DNA from: Campylobacter concisus
GTDB lineage: Bacteria; Campylobacterota; Campylobacteria; Campylobacterales; Campylobacteraceae
DNA: 64,000 bases
NCBI RefSeq assembly: GCF_003049705.1
Contig: NZ_PIRF01000001.1
Location: 310,001 to 374,000, forward strand
Direction: 5' to 3'
The notes beneath the pieces are model-generated. The model did not search any database, was not told where the DNA came from, and saw only the letters and a list, made by a program, of their open reading frames with translations. The position numbers and the translations under genes are program-made. This document shows positions 28,421-38,332 of the stretch, piece by piece. Position 1 is the first letter of the stretch, and every line of letters starts with the position of its first letter.

Positions 28421-29908
28421 TTAAAGCCTTGTTTTCATCTTTTCAAATTCATCTTTTATGACTTGCTCGTGAGGTTCGCTCGTCATTTTATTTATCGCAT
28501 CTCCCCAGATGCTTATGCTAATGATCGCTATGCAAGACGCTATGATGCCAGGCAAAATTTCATAAACATAAGCGTTTAGCCCTGACGTGATCCAAAATAT
28601 TACAGTTGCACCTCCAGCTATCATGCCAGCAAGTGCTCCAAGTGCACTCATGCGCTTCCAGTAAAGGCTAAAAAGTAGCACCGGTCCAAAGCTCGCACCA
28701 AATCCTGCCCAAGCGTTGCCAACGACATTTAATACATTATCTGTTGAGATAAAGGCAAGTATAGTAGCAACTATGGCTACTACTACGACAGCATAGCGAC
28801 TGATCGCTGTTTGTGTATTTTGACTAATCTCTTTTTTATAGAATGCAAAGATAAAGTCCTTTGTTACCGAGCTAGATGTAACTAAAAGCTGACTTGAGAT
28901 GGTACTCATTATCGCTGAAAGCACAGCTGAGATGATAATGCCTATAAAAAATGGTGGGAAAAGTAGCTCGCCAAGCTTTAAAAACACCGTCTCAGGATCA
29001 CTAAGCCCGCCTCTTTGACTAAAGTAGACAAAGCCGATAAGTCCGCTCATAATCGCACCAAGTAACCCAATGCTCATCCAACCAATGCCGATCCTTCTTG
29101 CCTTAGCAAGCTCTTTTGAATCACGTATCGCCATAAATCTAACAATGATGTGTGGCTGACCAAAATAGCCAAATCCCCAAGCCATAAGTCCTAAAATTCC
29201 CCAAAAAGTTTGATCTCTAAATGGATTTAGGTGATTTGCATCAAGCTTGCTTATCTCTTTTAGTAAATTTGTATCACTTGACAAGTCTAAATTTAGATAT
29301 GCTACGACTGGGATCGAGACTAGGACACAAAACATCAAAAGCCCCTGAAATGCGTCAGTTATACTAACTGCTTTAAATCCACCAAAAAATGTGTAAAAGA
29401 CCACAATAACAAGTGTAAAGACCGCTCCGTAGGCAAATTTTAAACCAAAAAAGCTCTCAAATGTCTTTCCTCCAGCGATGATGCCGCTACTTACATAAAG
29501 TGTGAAAAAGATCAAAATGATAAGACCAGAGATGATTCTTAAAATTTTAGTCCTATCTTTAAAGCGATTTTCTAAAAAGTCTGGTATCGTGATGCTATCA
29601 CTCGCAACTTCAGTATAAATTCTAAGCCTCTTTGCTAAAAATAGATAGTTGCAGTAAGCTCCAATGATAAGACCGATTATCATCCACACATTTGCTATGC
29701 CAGTTGCGTATAATGCTCCGGGCACGCCAAGTAGCATCCAACCACTCATATCAGAAGCACCAGCACTAAGTGCAGTAACCACTGGACCCATTCGACGGTT
29801 ATCTAGCAGATACTCGTTCATACTTGCATTTTTATCGTAGAAATATCGTCCGATAAAGAGCAAAAAGCCAAAATAGATGGCGATGGCTAAATAAGACCCA
29901 AAGCTCAT
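28421..29908 (-). CDS. putP: Sodium/proline symporter
   Basis: A 495-residue inner-membrane transporter of the SSS family with about 13 hydrophobic segments. The N-terminal SAGASDMSGWMLLGVPGA motif (about 49-66) and GLMAWGFGYFGQPHI (about 241-255) are characteristic of PutP, which imports proline with Na+. Proline is a major carbon source for Campylobacter. The proline dehydrogenase gene putA, often adjacent, is not in this window. The gene is single, with a divergent amino-acid ABC operon sharing its 150-bp upstream region. Confidence 0.93.
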   Translation of the reverse strand: MSFGSYLAIAIYFGFLLFIGRYFYDKNASMNEYLLDNRRMGPVVTALSAGASDMSGWMLLGVPGALYATGIANVWMIIGLIIGAYCNYLFLAKRLRIYTEVASDSITIPDFLENRFKDRTKILRIISGLIILIFFTLYVSSGIIAGGKTFESFFGLKFAYGAVFTLVIVVFYTFFGGFKAVSITDAFQGLLMFCVLVSIPVVAYLNLDLSSDTNLLKEISKLDANHLNPFRDQTFWGILGLMAWGFGYFGQPHIIVRFMAIRDSKELAKARRIGIGWMSIGLLGAIMSGLIGFVYFSQRGGLSDPETVFLKLGELLFPPFFIGIIISAVLSAIMSTISSQLLVTSSSVTKDFIFAFYKKEISQNTQTAISRYAVVVVAIVATILAFISTDNVLNVVGNAWAGFGASFGPVLLFSLYWKRMSALGALAGMIAGGATVIFWITSGLNAYVYEILPGIIASCIAIISISIWGDAINKMTSEPHEQVIKDEFEKMKTRL

Positions 29909-30021
29909 AAATTTCCTTTCAAATTAAGATAAATGGCTTATGTTAATATAAATTTTTTTAAATTACAACATTCAGTGCCGATCCTTAAACACTTTTAAGC
30001 AAAATGATATAAATTTTTTCG

Positions 30022-30027
30022 TATTAT
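30022..30027 (+). promoter_or_regulatory. Probable -10 box of the amino-acid ABC operon
   Basis: TTTTTTCGTATTAT: a T-run followed by TATTAT (30022-30027), 31 bp before the TTG start, in the putP/ABC divergent region. Confidence 0.45.
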
Positions 30028-30058
30028 TTAAAGCCATATTTTAAAGAGAAGGACAAAG

Positions 30059-30769
30059 TTGAAGGCTCAAAATTTAGCTAAATTTCTATTTTTTATAATA
30101 ATCGTCTCACTTGGAGCATATTTTTTCTATCCAAGAGATCTTAGTGAGGCTCAAGAGATCGCTTATATCAAAAGTTATGGAGTGACTTTAGGGCTTACTA
30201 TAGGCGGTATTGTCATAGGCATAACACTTGGATTTACCTTGGCGTTTATTAAATTTTTAAATATTAAAGTCTTAAATTTTATAATTGATGAATATATCGA
30301 TATCTTACGTGGAACACCTGTAATACTTCAACTTTTAATATTTTCAGTTGTCATTTTTGCAACATGGAGTGATAATTTTTATGTAGCTCTCATCGCACTT
30401 GGACTAAATAGCTCTGCTTATGTGGCCGAGATCGTGCGAAGTGGCATAAACAGCGTGGATAAAGGACAAATGGAAGCGGCTCGTGCGATGGGCCTAAACT
30501 ACTATGTTTCGATGCGCGAGATAGTTTTTCCACAAGCTACAAAAAATATCTTGCCAGCTCTTGCAAATGAGTTTATATCGCTATTTAAAGAGACATCAGT
30601 CGTGGGCTATATAAGCGTCGTTGATATCACGATGCAAAGTAAGAGCTTGCAAGCGGTCTTTTATAGCCCAGAGCCAGTAATTTTTACGGGCATTGTCTAT
30701 TATGTGAGTGTTAAATTTTTTACACTTTTGACAAAACTACTTGAGAGGAGATTAAACCGCCATGATTGA
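30059..30769 (+). CDS. Amino-acid ABC transporter permease (His/Glu/Gln class)
   Basis: A 236-residue inner-membrane protein with about five segments. The cytoplasmic EAA loop reads EAARAMGLNYYVSMREIVFP (about 140-159), which docks with the ATPase, and RGTPVILQLLIF near 86-97 is typical of polar amino-acid permeases (HisM/GlnP type). The start is TTG at 30059 with AAGGA five bases upstream. It overlaps the ATPase gene by 8 bp. The single permease would act as a homodimer. Confidence 0.92.
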   Translation: MKAQNLAKFLFFIIIVSLGAYFFYPRDLSEAQEIAYIKSYGVTLGLTIGGIVIGITLGFTLAFIKFLNIKVLNFIIDEYIDILRGTPVILQLLIFSVVIFATWSDNFYVALIALGLNSSAYVAEIVRSGINSVDKGQMEAARAMGLNYYVSMREIVFPQATKNILPALANEFISLFKETSVVGYISVVDITMQSKSLQAVFYSPEPVIFTGIVYYVSVKFFTLLTKLLERRLNRHD

Positions 30770-31490
30770 GATTAAAAATTTAAACAAAAGTTATGGCGAT
30801 TTGCGAGTTTTAAATGATATTAGCGTAGATATAAAAAAGGGTGAAGTTATAGCGATAATTGGTCCAAGTGGTGGTGGAAAAAGTACATTTTTACGCTGCA
30901 TAAACCGCCTTGAAGAGCCAGATAGCGGACACATAAAGATAAATGGTGAAGATATTTTAGATAAAAAATCAGATATAAATAAAATTCGCCAAAAAGTGAG
31001 TATGGTTTTTCAGCACTTTAATCTTTTTGCAAATAAAAACGTCTTACAAAATTTAACTCTAGCTCCGATAAAAGCGGGAATTTTAGATAAAGTAAGTGCA
31101 GAAAAAAGAGCTGATGAGTTGCTAAAAAGTGTTGGGCTAAGTGATAAGAAATTCGCCTATCCGCATAAGCTATCAGGCGGTCAAAAACAGCGTATAGCAA
31201 TCGCTAGAAGCCTAGCAATGGATCCAGAGGTGATACTATTTGACGAGCCAACGAGCGCGCTAGATCCAGAGATGATCGGCGAGGTGCTTGATATCATGAA
31301 AGATGTCGCAGCAAAGGGCATAACGATGCTTGTTGTGACTCACGAGATGGGCTTTGCAAGAAATGTGGCAAATAGAATTTTCTTTATGGATAAAGGCAAA
31401 ATCGCAGTTGATGACACACCGAAAAATGTCTTTACAAATCCGCAACATGAGCGTTTAAAAGAGTTTTTAGGCAAAATTTTAAATCATTAA
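30762..31490 (+). CDS. Amino-acid ABC transporter ATP-binding protein (GlnQ-like)
   Basis: A 242-residue ATPase with Walker A GPSGGGKST (near 34-42), Q-loop MVFQHFNLF, signature LSGGQKQR, Walker B VILFDEPTSALDPE and H-loop VVTHEMGFA, the GlnQ/HisP pattern. It powers uptake through the permease encoded just upstream, with the lipoprotein-type binding protein encoded 11 bp downstream. Confidence 0.95.
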   Translation: MIEIKNLNKSYGDLRVLNDISVDIKKGEVIAIIGPSGGGKSTFLRCINRLEEPDSGHIKINGEDILDKKSDINKIRQKVSMVFQHFNLFANKNVLQNLTLAPIKAGILDKVSAEKRADELLKSVGLSDKKFAYPHKLSGGQKQRIAIARSLAMDPEVILFDEPTSALDPEMIGEVLDIMKDVAAKGITMLVVTHEMGFARNVANRIFFMDKGKIAVDDTPKNVFTNPQHERLKEFLGKILNH

Positions 31491-31501
31491 AGGAGTAGAA
31501 A

Positions 31502-32275
31502 ATGAGTAAAATTTTAAAATTTTTGATGGCAAGCTTGGTTTTATTTTTACTAGGTTGTGGCGATGATGCTAATAAAAAAAATGCAGCAAATAATGCCGAA
31601 GAAGCTAGTAAAAATGTAGTTTATAAAGTTGGCTCAAGTGCTGATTATCCACCTTTTGAATATCTTGATGAAAACAATAAAATTGTTGGCTTTGAGATAG
31701 ATTTATTAAATGAGATCACCAAAAAAACTGGGATAAAATTTGATGTTGCAAATATGAGCTTTGATGGACTGATATCAGCATTAAAAACCGGTAAAATAGA
31801 TATTGCCATAAGCGGAATGAGTGCAACTGATGAGAGAAGAAAATCGGTTGATTTCACCAAGCCATATTATTTTTCAGAAAATTTATTTATCCGCAAAAAA
31901 GGCTCAGATGTAAATAAAGACAACCTTAAAGATAAGAAAATTTCAGCTCAAGTTGGAACATTGCAAGAAGAAGCAGCCAAAAGCATAACCACTAAATCGA
32001 TACCTGCTGAAAATGTAGCAGCTGCTATCATGTCACTAAACGCTGGTAAAATCGATGTTGTACTAACTGATAGTCCGATAGGGGTTGAATATTTAAAACA
32101 AAATCCAGATTTAGAAGAATTTTTAAGAGTTCCTGATGGCACGGAAGGATTTGCAATGGCGTTTGATAAAGGCAAACACACCGAGCTTATCAAGAAGATA
32201 GATGCAGCGATCGATGAGCTACAAAAGTCTGGTGAATTTGACAAAATGCTAGATAAATATGGATTAAAGAAATAA
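31502..32275 (+). CDS. Amino-acid ABC substrate-binding lipoprotein
   Basis: A 257-residue solute-binding protein with lipobox LLGC (Cys19). The SBP_bac_3 fold starts at YKVGSSADYPPFEYLDENNK (about 41-60); MSFDGLISALKTGKID and SGMSATDERRKSVDFT are typical polar amino-acid SBP motifs. The last gene of the permease-ATPase-SBP operon, preceded by AAAGGAG. The ligand cannot be read; cystine, glutamine/glutamate or basic amino acids are candidates. A soluble paralog lies at 34803. A strong terminator follows. Confidence 0.92.
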   Translation: MSKILKFLMASLVLFLLGCGDDANKKNAANNAEEASKNVVYKVGSSADYPPFEYLDENNKIVGFEIDLLNEITKKTGIKFDVANMSFDGLISALKTGKIDIAISGMSATDERRKSVDFTKPYYFSENLFIRKKGSDVNKDNLKDKKISAQVGTLQEEAAKSITTKSIPAENVAAAIMSLNAGKIDVVLTDSPIGVEYLKQNPDLEEFLRVPDGTEGFAMAFDKGKHTELIKKIDAAIDELQKSGEFDKMLDKYGLKK

Positions 32276-32289
32276 ATCTAAATACAAAA

Positions 32290-32331
32290 TTTGCAGAGAA
32301 GCAGGAATTCTCTGCAAAAACTCACTTTTTT
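32290..32331 (+). terminator. Intrinsic terminator of the amino-acid ABC operon
   Basis: TTTGCAGAGAA (32290-32300) pairs perfectly over 11 bp with TTCTCTGCAAA (32308-32318), loop of 7 nt. A six-T run follows at about 32326-32331, seven bases after the stem. Confidence 0.8.
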
Positions 32332-32403
32332 CTAATTTTTAAAATTTAACATCTTTTAAAAGTAAAATTAATAAAATGACTTAACTATTTTCAAGGAGAA
32401 AAA

Positions 32404-32592
32404 ATGAAGCTTCTCAGGATGAGAACGGCATTTATTTTAAATGTGCTATTTTCTATTTGCATGTATCACAATTTTGTTAAAAAATTCCTACTATTTAATA
32501 AAGCTAAATATAAATTAAAATTTTACATAAATGCGTTAATCAATATTTTTTATAAAAATAACCAAAAGTATTTTTTGTTGGTAAATTTTTAA
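32404..32592 (+). CDS. Possible small hydrophobic protein or gene remnant
   Basis: A 62-codon frame with an excellent ribosome site (CAAGGAGAAAAA then ATG). The start MKLLRMRTAFILNVLFSICM looks like a short membrane anchor or signal, but the rest is Lys/Asn/Tyr/Phe-rich, as random AT-rich DNA would give. I do not recognise it. It may be the 5' end of a lost gene whose start region survived. Confidence 0.25.
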   Translation: MKLLRMRTAFILNVLFSICMYHNFVKKFLLFNKAKYKLKFYINALINIFYKNNQKYFLLVNF

Positions 32593-32655
32593 GTATTAAA
32601 GTCGTATAACTTTATTTTTGAAGCAGATATTTAAGAAAAACTAAAAGGAGAGAAA

Positions 32656-34608
32656 ATGAATAATCTAGGTATTAAATCTAAGATTATGGCGATAGTTATC
32701 GTCAGTCTTATTGGCCTTGGTATCATGAGCGCATACATGCTAAATGGTATCTTAAAGACTCGCTCAACAGCAGAGTTTAGTGAGAAAATCGTGGATACAA
32801 TAATAAATCAAAATAATTTTATCCATGAGATGCAAAAAGAACGCGGATTTAGCTCAGGTGTGTTAGCAGGAGGGGATAATAAAAATTTATTAGAGCAGCG
32901 TAAAAAAGTAGACGCTATGCTTGATAAGCTTGAAGAGAAAAATGAAATAGCTTCAGAGATAAATAGTATCCGCTCAAATGTAGATCAAAAAAGTGGCAAT
33001 GATCTAATTAGCCGTATAACAAAAATTTTAAGAAAAGAGGTTATTGCTATAAATGGATATAGCGATAAGCTCGAGCCTAGCTTGGTAGATGATCTAAAGC
33101 GTATCATTATTGTTGGTGAGATAAAAGAGTCTCTTGGTATTTTGCGTGCTACTTTAAATGGGGTTTTTACTAAAAAGAGCATAAGCAAAGAGGACTACAA
33201 TAAAGTAGTTGCACTAAATAGCGTTATAAATAAATTTATGCAGGATTTTTACGATTACAATCCAAAAGAATTTAGTGACGAATTTGATGCTATCGCTATA
33301 AAAAAGGCTGATTTTATAGATGCAATGAATATTATTAAAAATGTAGTTGCCACTGAAGATGTATCTTATGATGCAGCAAGTTGGTTTTCAAAGATAAGCA
33401 TTTCAATAGATGCGATGAGAGAGCTTGAACTTAAACTACTTGATAATATGCAAAAAGATGCAAGACGTATTAAGGGTAATGCAAATACCGAACTTATTAT
33501 AAGTTCTATTGTGATTGCGATTTGTATTTTGCTTATGTTGCTAGTATCTACATTAATAGGTAAAAACCTGATCTCTGGTATAGATCAGACTAAAAATGGC
33601 TTAGTTAGATTTTTTGACTTCTTAAATTATAAATCTAATAAGGCTGAATTTTTAGATCGTAGTGGTAGCGACGAGATCGGACAGATGAGTGCACTGATAA
33701 ATGAGAATATCAAACAAATCGAGGCAAATTTATCTGAGCAAAATAATTTCATTAAAGAAGCAAATACTTTTGTAAATCAAATTGGCAAAGGTAACTACGT
33801 AGCTCAGCTTAACGCAGATACTTCAAATCCTGCACTTAGCCAGCTAAAACAAACTTTCAAAGACTTACAAATCGCACTTAAACATGCTATTGCGGAAAAT
33901 GGCGATGACGTGTTAAATCTACTAGAAAGCTTTAAAAAACAAGACTTTACTAAAAGGCTTGAAGATGATGGCAAAATGGCGGTTGGTATAAATGCCCTTG
34001 GTGAAGAGATAGCCAAGATGTTAAGAGCAAATTTAGATCAAGCCCATGTGCTAGAAGAAAAGGCTGAGTCTTTAAGTCAGTCAATGAAAGAACTAACTCA
34101 AGGTGCAAATGTACAAGCAAGCTCACTTCAAGAGTCTGCTGCTGCAGTAGAGCAAATGTCAAGCTCAATGAATGCAATATCTCAAAAAACATCTGATGTT
34201 ATTAGACAAAGTGACGAGATCAAAAATATCATAACCATTATTAGAGATATAGCTGATCAAACAAATTTACTAGCTCTTAATGCCGCGATCGAGGCAGCAC
34301 GTGCAGGAGAGCATGGTAGAGGCTTTGCGGTCGTTGCAGATGAGGTTAGAAAACTAGCAGAGAGAACTCAAAAATCTCTAACAGAGATCGAAGCTAATAC
34401 AAATGTACTAGCTCAATCAATCAATGAAATGAGTGAATCTATAAAAGAGCAAAGTGAGGGAATCAATATGATAAACCAATCAGTTGCTCAAATAGACACA
34501 CTTACAAAAGAAAATGTAGTAATTGTCAATAAAGCAAATGAAGTAACATCTGATGTTGACGACATGGCTAAGGCAATAGTAAACGAAGTTAGAAAAAGTA
34601 AATTTTAA
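32656..34608 (+). CDS. Methyl-accepting chemotaxis protein with NIT sensor domain
   Basis: A 650-residue chemoreceptor. First membrane segment about 9-29; periplasmic region about 30-277 with [15 protein letters not shown] (59-73), the core of the nitrate/nitrite-sensing NIT domain (PF08376); second membrane segment about 278-302; HAMP region; and a cytoplasmic signalling domain whose tip is [20 protein letters not shown]-like ([20 protein letters not shown], near 540-560). It should bind CheW/CheA and steer swimming. The ligand is not known; NIT domains can sense nitrate or other anions. AAAAGGAGAGAAA precedes the ATG. Monocistronic, followed by a 13-bp hairpin, and set between two amino-acid-binding protein genes. 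Confidence 0.92.
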   Translation: MNNLGIKSKIMAIVIVSLIGLGIMSAYMLNGILKTRSTAEFSEKIVDTIINQNNFIHEMQKERGFSSGVLAGGDNKNLLEQRKKVDAMLDKLEEKNEIASEINSIRSNVDQKSGNDLISRITKILRKEVIAINGYSDKLEPSLVDDLKRIIIVGEIKESLGILRATLNGVFTKKSISKEDYNKVVALNSVINKFMQDFYDYNPKEFSDEFDAIAIKKADFIDAMNIIKNVVATEDVSYDAASWFSKISISIDAMRELELKLLDNMQKDARRIKGNANTELIISSIVIAICILLMLLVSTLIGKNLISGIDQTKNGLVRFFDFLNYKSNKAEFLDRSGSDEIGQMSALINENIKQIEANLSEQNNFIKEANTFVNQIGKGNYVAQLNADTSNPALSQLKQTFKDLQIALKHAIAENGDDVLNLLESFKKQDFTKRLEDDGKMAVGINALGEEIAKMLRANLDQAHVLEEKAESLSQSMKELTQGANVQASSLQESAAAVEQMSSSMNAISQKTSDVIRQSDEIKNIITIIRDIADQTNLLALNAAIEAARAGEHGRGFAVVADEVRKLAERTQKSLTEIEANTNVLAQSINEMSESIKEQSEGINMINQSVAQIDTLTKENVVIVNKANEVTSDVDDMAKAIVNEVRKSKF

Positions 34609-34637
34609 TCTTTGACTTACTCTTAGAGCTCCTATTA

Positions 34638-34668
34638 TTCTATCCCTTAAGATAATTAAGGGATAGAA
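34638..34668. terminator. 13-bp hairpin after the chemoreceptor gene
   Basis: TTCTATCCCTTAA (34638-34650) and TTAAGGGATAGAA (34656-34668) pair perfectly around a 5-nt loop, 30 bp after the stop. Downstream sequence is AT-rich but lacks a long T-run. Confidence 0.75.
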
Positions 34669-34802
34669 CTTATTTATAAAAATTTATATGCTACTTTGCT
34701 ATACGATTATTTATAGCATTTTTCTTTTATTACGGATTTAAACAATTTTTAATAGAGAAATACTGATAATTAAGCCACTAAATCACCTTAAAGGACACTA
34801 TT

Positions 34803-35519
34803 ATGAAAAAGATCTTTGCTCTTTTACTCACAGCTTTTGTTGCTCTTTGTGCAAATGAGCTAAAATTTGGTACAGCGGCGAACTATCCGCCATTTGAATA
34901 TATTGATGAAAATAACAAAATAACAGGCTTTGACATCGAGCTAATTGATGAAATTTCAAAGCGTGCAGGTTTTTCATATAAGATCATAAATATGAGTTTT
35001 GATGGCCTTATCCCAGCGCTTAAAGCTGGCAAAATAAATGGCATAATAAGTGCGATGAGTGCGACTTCAGATAGACTAAAATCGATTGATTTTACAAAGC
35101 CATACTATTTAACTGAAAATCTTTATCTAAAGAAAAAAGGCAATGACGCACTAAAAGCTAAAGAAGAGCTAGCTGGCAAAAGAGTTGGCGTGCAACAAGG
35201 CACCGTCCAAGAGCTAGCAGCAAATGCTATAAATGGCGTAAAAGTAGTGCCTTCAGAAGATACTGTGCCACTCATCATGGGATTAAAAGTTGGCAAATTT
35301 GACGCAGTCATCCTTGATAGCTCTATCGGATATGGCTTTATCAAGAAAAATCCAGAACTTGAAGCGTTTTTCAAAGAAGTTGATGGTAGCGAGGGCTTTT
35401 CAATAGCATTTGATAAAGGAAAAGAGAGCGCGTTAATAGAGAAAATAAATCAAATTTTAGATGATATGAAAAAAGACGGAAGCTACGAATTTTTACTTAA
35501 AAAATACGATCTAAAATAA
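34803..35519 (+). CDS. Periplasmic amino-acid-binding protein (SBP family 3), orphan
   Basis: A 238-residue soluble binding protein: signal peptide about 1-17 (cleavage near LCA-NEL), then KFGTAANYPPFEYIDENNK, MSFDGLIPALKAGKIN and SAMSATSDRLKSIDFTKPYY. It clearly resembles the lipoprotein at 31502-32275 along its length. No permease or ATPase gene is adjacent, so it either shares the transporter at 30059-31490 or feeds another one. Preceded by AAAGGAC. Ligand unknown. Confidence 0.9.
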   Translation: MKKIFALLLTAFVALCANELKFGTAANYPPFEYIDENNKITGFDIELIDEISKRAGFSYKIINMSFDGLIPALKAGKINGIISAMSATSDRLKSIDFTKPYYLTENLYLKKKGNDALKAKEELAGKRVGVQQGTVQELAANAINGVKVVPSEDTVPLIMGLKVGKFDAVILDSSIGYGFIKKNPELEAFFKEVDGSEGFSIAFDKGKESALIEKINQILDDMKKDGSYEFLLKKYDLK

Positions 35520-35525
35520 TCTTCT

Positions 35526-35545
35526 AGCCTGCAAATTTGCAGGCT
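35526..35545. terminator. Perfect 20-bp palindrome between SBP and M16 genes
   Basis: AGCCTGCAAATTTGCAGGCT reads the same on both strands. As RNA it gives a 7-8 bp stem; as DNA it could also be a dimeric operator. It begins 7 bp after the SBP stop and 49 bp before the protease start. There is no T-run. Confidence 0.55.
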
Positions 35546-35593
35546 TATGCTAAATTCTGCTTTGTCTATCGATTAAAATTAAAAAGGAAAATA

Positions 35594-38332
35594 ATGAGAA
35601 AAATTTTGTTGCTTTTTTGTCTAGCAATGGGTCTTTTTGCGCTTCAAAACGATAAAGATATGTTAAATGCAGAGCTAAAAAACGGGCTAAAATACTATAT
35701 TAAAGAGAATAAATTTCCACAAAAAACAGCTATTTTTTATCTTGTTATAAATTCTGGTTCAACTGATGAAAAAGATGGCGAGCAAGGTCTTGCTCACTTT
35801 TTGGAGCACATGGCATTTAATGGCAGCCGTGACTTTAGTAAAAATGAGCTCATTAAGCAGCTTGAGAGCCTTGGTGTGAAATTTGGAGCCGATCTAAACG
35901 CGCAGACGAGCTACGATCAGACGAGCTATGTCTTAACGATTAATGTAAATGAGAAAAATTTACAAGATACGTTTAAAGTCTTTTCGAATTGGATAGATGG
36001 CGTTAAAATAGATCCTAAGGAGCTTGATAAGGAGCGTGGTGTCATAATGGAAGAAGAGCGTCAGAGAAATACGCCAGGATATAGGCTTTATTTGGCTCAA
36101 ACAAAGGATATTTTTGAGGGCAGTATCTATCTAAAAAGAGTGCCAATAGGCGACATGAACGTCATCAAAAGCGTAGATGCTAAGCACATGCAAGAATTTT
36201 ACGAGAGGCTTTATCAGCCAAGATTTATGAGCTTTGTTGCTGTTGGCGACTTTGATAAAAATGAGATAAAAAGCTTAATCGAAAAAAGCTTTAGCCAAGC
36301 AAAAAATACAAATTCTTACATTCATCCAGAAAAAAATATTAGCTTTAAAAGTGGTTTAAATATTTTTAACTATGACTCGAATGAGACCGGAATGGAGCTA
36401 GTTAGACTTAGCTATTTTGATAAATTTAGCCCAGTTGTAAATGAGGCTGACGCAAAGAGGAATCTAGAAGACGCACTTATCGCAAGCCTGATAAATATGC
36501 TTTATGAGCAAAAAAATGCAAATAATTCATCAAATTTAAGCACTGATTTTATAGCTCAAACACTTCAAGCAAAGCAGAAAATTTATAGTTTTGAAACAAA
36601 TGTACTTGGAGGCGATTTTAACGCAAGCCTTAAAGATATGCTTGGCGTTATAAAAGGCATTAAAGAGTTTGGCTTTAATAAAGATGATTTTGAAGATGTA
36701 AAAAAGGCGTTTGTGGCAAATGTAGAGGCTAAATTTAAACGCTCAAAGACTAAAAAATCAAGCGTTTACGCAGGTCAAATTTTAAACATGATAGAAAATG
36801 GTGGCTTTGTGTTAAGCGACGAAGACGACAAAGAGCTTAGTTTAAAGCTATTAAACGAGATTACGTTAGCTGATGTGAATGCTAGATTTAGACAAATTTT
36901 AGCCATTTCTGATGAGCGTGTAAGAATTTTTAGCAAAGATGGTTTTAAGCTTAGCAAAGATGAGTTTTTAAAGCTTTTTGCCAAGGCGCCTGCTTATAAC
37001 ACAAACCTATCTGCTAATAACAACGATAAGAGCCTAGGCAATGAAAATTTAGAGCCAAAAGAGATAAGCTCAAGAAGCTTTGATGAAAAAAATGGAATTT
37101 ACACCTACAAAATATCAAATGGCTCGCAAGTCATCTTTAAGCCACTAGCCACCAAAAAAGATAGTATTTTATTTGCGGCCATCAGCAAAGGAGGCACATC
37201 AAATTTGACTGATCCAAAGCTTGGTAGCTTTGCAGTTGCGCTCACAAATGAAAGCGGCGTTGGTAAATTTAATAACTATGAGCTCTCAAAGGCGCTAAAT
37301 GGAAAGATCGTAAGCTACGAAAAGGGTATAGAAGCACTCACGCAAGGCATTTATGGCTCATCAAGCACCAGCGATCTTAGCTCGCTGCTAGCTGTTATAA
37401 ATTTAGAATTTAACGCTCCAAGAGCCGATGCAAACGTGCTTGAGAGGATAAAGCAAAGAGCAAAAGATGAGCTAAGCAAAGAGCAAAATTTGCCTGAATA
37501 TAAATTTAGCACCGAATTTAGCAAGTTTTTTTATGAAAACAATAAACGTGTCGCGCCGCTTGAGACAGCTCAGATCGACGCGCTAAAGTTAAATGAGCTA
37601 AAAGAGATCATCAAAGATAAATTTACAAACGCGGCCTCATATACTTTTGTAATCATCGGCGACACCGACGAGCAGAGGCTTTTGCCACTTGTTAAAAAGT
37701 ATATCGCCACTTTACCAAAGCTTGGCGAGGCTGAAGAATTTAAAGACGATGGCGTGCGAAGTATCAAAGGTCAGCACACCTTTAAAAGGGAGTATCAAAG
37801 TACAAAAAGAAGCGATGTTGTCATAAATATCATAAATTCTGACGCAAAATATAGCTTTGAAGGAGCGATTAGGCTAAGGGCATTAAGTGAAATTTTAAAA
37901 ACGGCGCTTCGAGAAAAGATCAGAGAAGATAAGGGCCAAACATACGGCTTTAGCCTAAATGCCAAGCTCGCACGCTATCCTTTTGAGCATTCAGATATGC
38001 TAATTAGCTTTACTTGCGATCCTATAAACACGGACAAGATCATCACCGAGATAAAGCAGATAATAGCTAGCATAAAGCGTAGTGGCGCGATCTTGCCAAA
38101 GCATTTGGAGGATTTTAAAGCACAGAGTGAAATTTCTATAAAAAAAGATTACGAAAAGTCTGACTTTTGGCAAAAGCTCATCATCTCAAATAAAATTTTT
38201 AACATGCCACTTTATACGGCTGATGAGTATATAAGCGCGATAAAAGCCATCACAAATGACGACATCAAAGAGGCTGCAAAGCTATATCTTGATGAGAAAA
38301 ATATGGTGATAAGCATAAATAATCCGAAGTAG
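35594..38332 (+). CDS. M16 family zinc protease
   Basis: A 912-residue protein with a signal peptide (about 1-16) and two M16 halves. The inverted zinc motif HxxEH is HFLEH (His68, Glu71, His72), with the third ligand expected in the acidic EEERQ stretch near 150. The C-terminal half lacks the motif, as usual. Likely a periplasmic peptidase of the PqqL type (a similar protein is Cj0805 in C. jejuni). Upstream residues to 35537 are open, but the ATG at 35594 has AAAAAGGAAA and starts the signal peptide. Monocistronic, ended by repeats and a long inverted repeat. Confidence 0.9.
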   Translation: MRKILLLFCLAMGLFALQNDKDMLNAELKNGLKYYIKENKFPQKTAIFYLVINSGSTDEKDGEQGLAHFLEHMAFNGSRDFSKNELIKQLESLGVKFGADLNAQTSYDQTSYVLTINVNEKNLQDTFKVFSNWIDGVKIDPKELDKERGVIMEEERQRNTPGYRLYLAQTKDIFEGSIYLKRVPIGDMNVIKSVDAKHMQEFYERLYQPRFMSFVAVGDFDKNEIKSLIEKSFSQAKNTNSYIHPEKNISFKSGLNIFNYDSNETGMELVRLSYFDKFSPVVNEADAKRNLEDALIASLINMLYEQKNANNSSNLSTDFIAQTLQAKQKIYSFETNVLGGDFNASLKDMLGVIKGIKEFGFNKDDFEDVKKAFVANVEAKFKRSKTKKSSVYAGQILNMIENGGFVLSDEDDKELSLKLLNEITLADVNARFRQILAISDERVRIFSKDGFKLSKDEFLKLFAKAPAYNTNLSANNNDKSLGNENLEPKEISSRSFDEKNGIYTYKISNGSQVIFKPLATKKDSILFAAISKGGTSNLTDPKLGSFAVALTNESGVGKFNNYELSKALNGKIVSYEKGIEALTQGIYGSSSTSDLSSLLAVINLEFNAPRADANVLERIKQRAKDELSKEQNLPEYKFSTEFSKFFYENNKRVAPLETAQIDALKLNELKEIIKDKFTNAASYTFVIIGDTDEQRLLPLVKKYIATLPKLGEAEEFKDDGVRSIKGQHTFKREYQSTKRSDVVINIINSDAKYSFEGAIRLRALSEILKTALREKIREDKGQTYGFSLNAKLARYPFEHSDMLISFTCDPINTDKIITEIKQIIASIKRSGAILPKHLEDFKAQSEISIKKDYEKSDFWQKLIISNKIFNMPLYTADEYISAIKAITNDDIKEAAKLYLDEKNMVISINNPK

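Larger units (their letters stand above)
32276..32655. other. 380-bp stretch without a confident gene
   Basis: It holds the terminator of the ABC operon, a short open frame with a strong ribosome site (32404-32592, listed separately), and a leader of about 60 bp before the chemoreceptor gene. Composition is very AT-rich. I see no tRNA or repeat. Confidence 0.6.

Noticed and set aside
32614-32640. Sigma28 promoter for the chemoreceptor gene
   Set aside because: AGCAGATATTT resembles a -10 but the TAAA element is 22 bp away instead of about 15, so the match is too poor.
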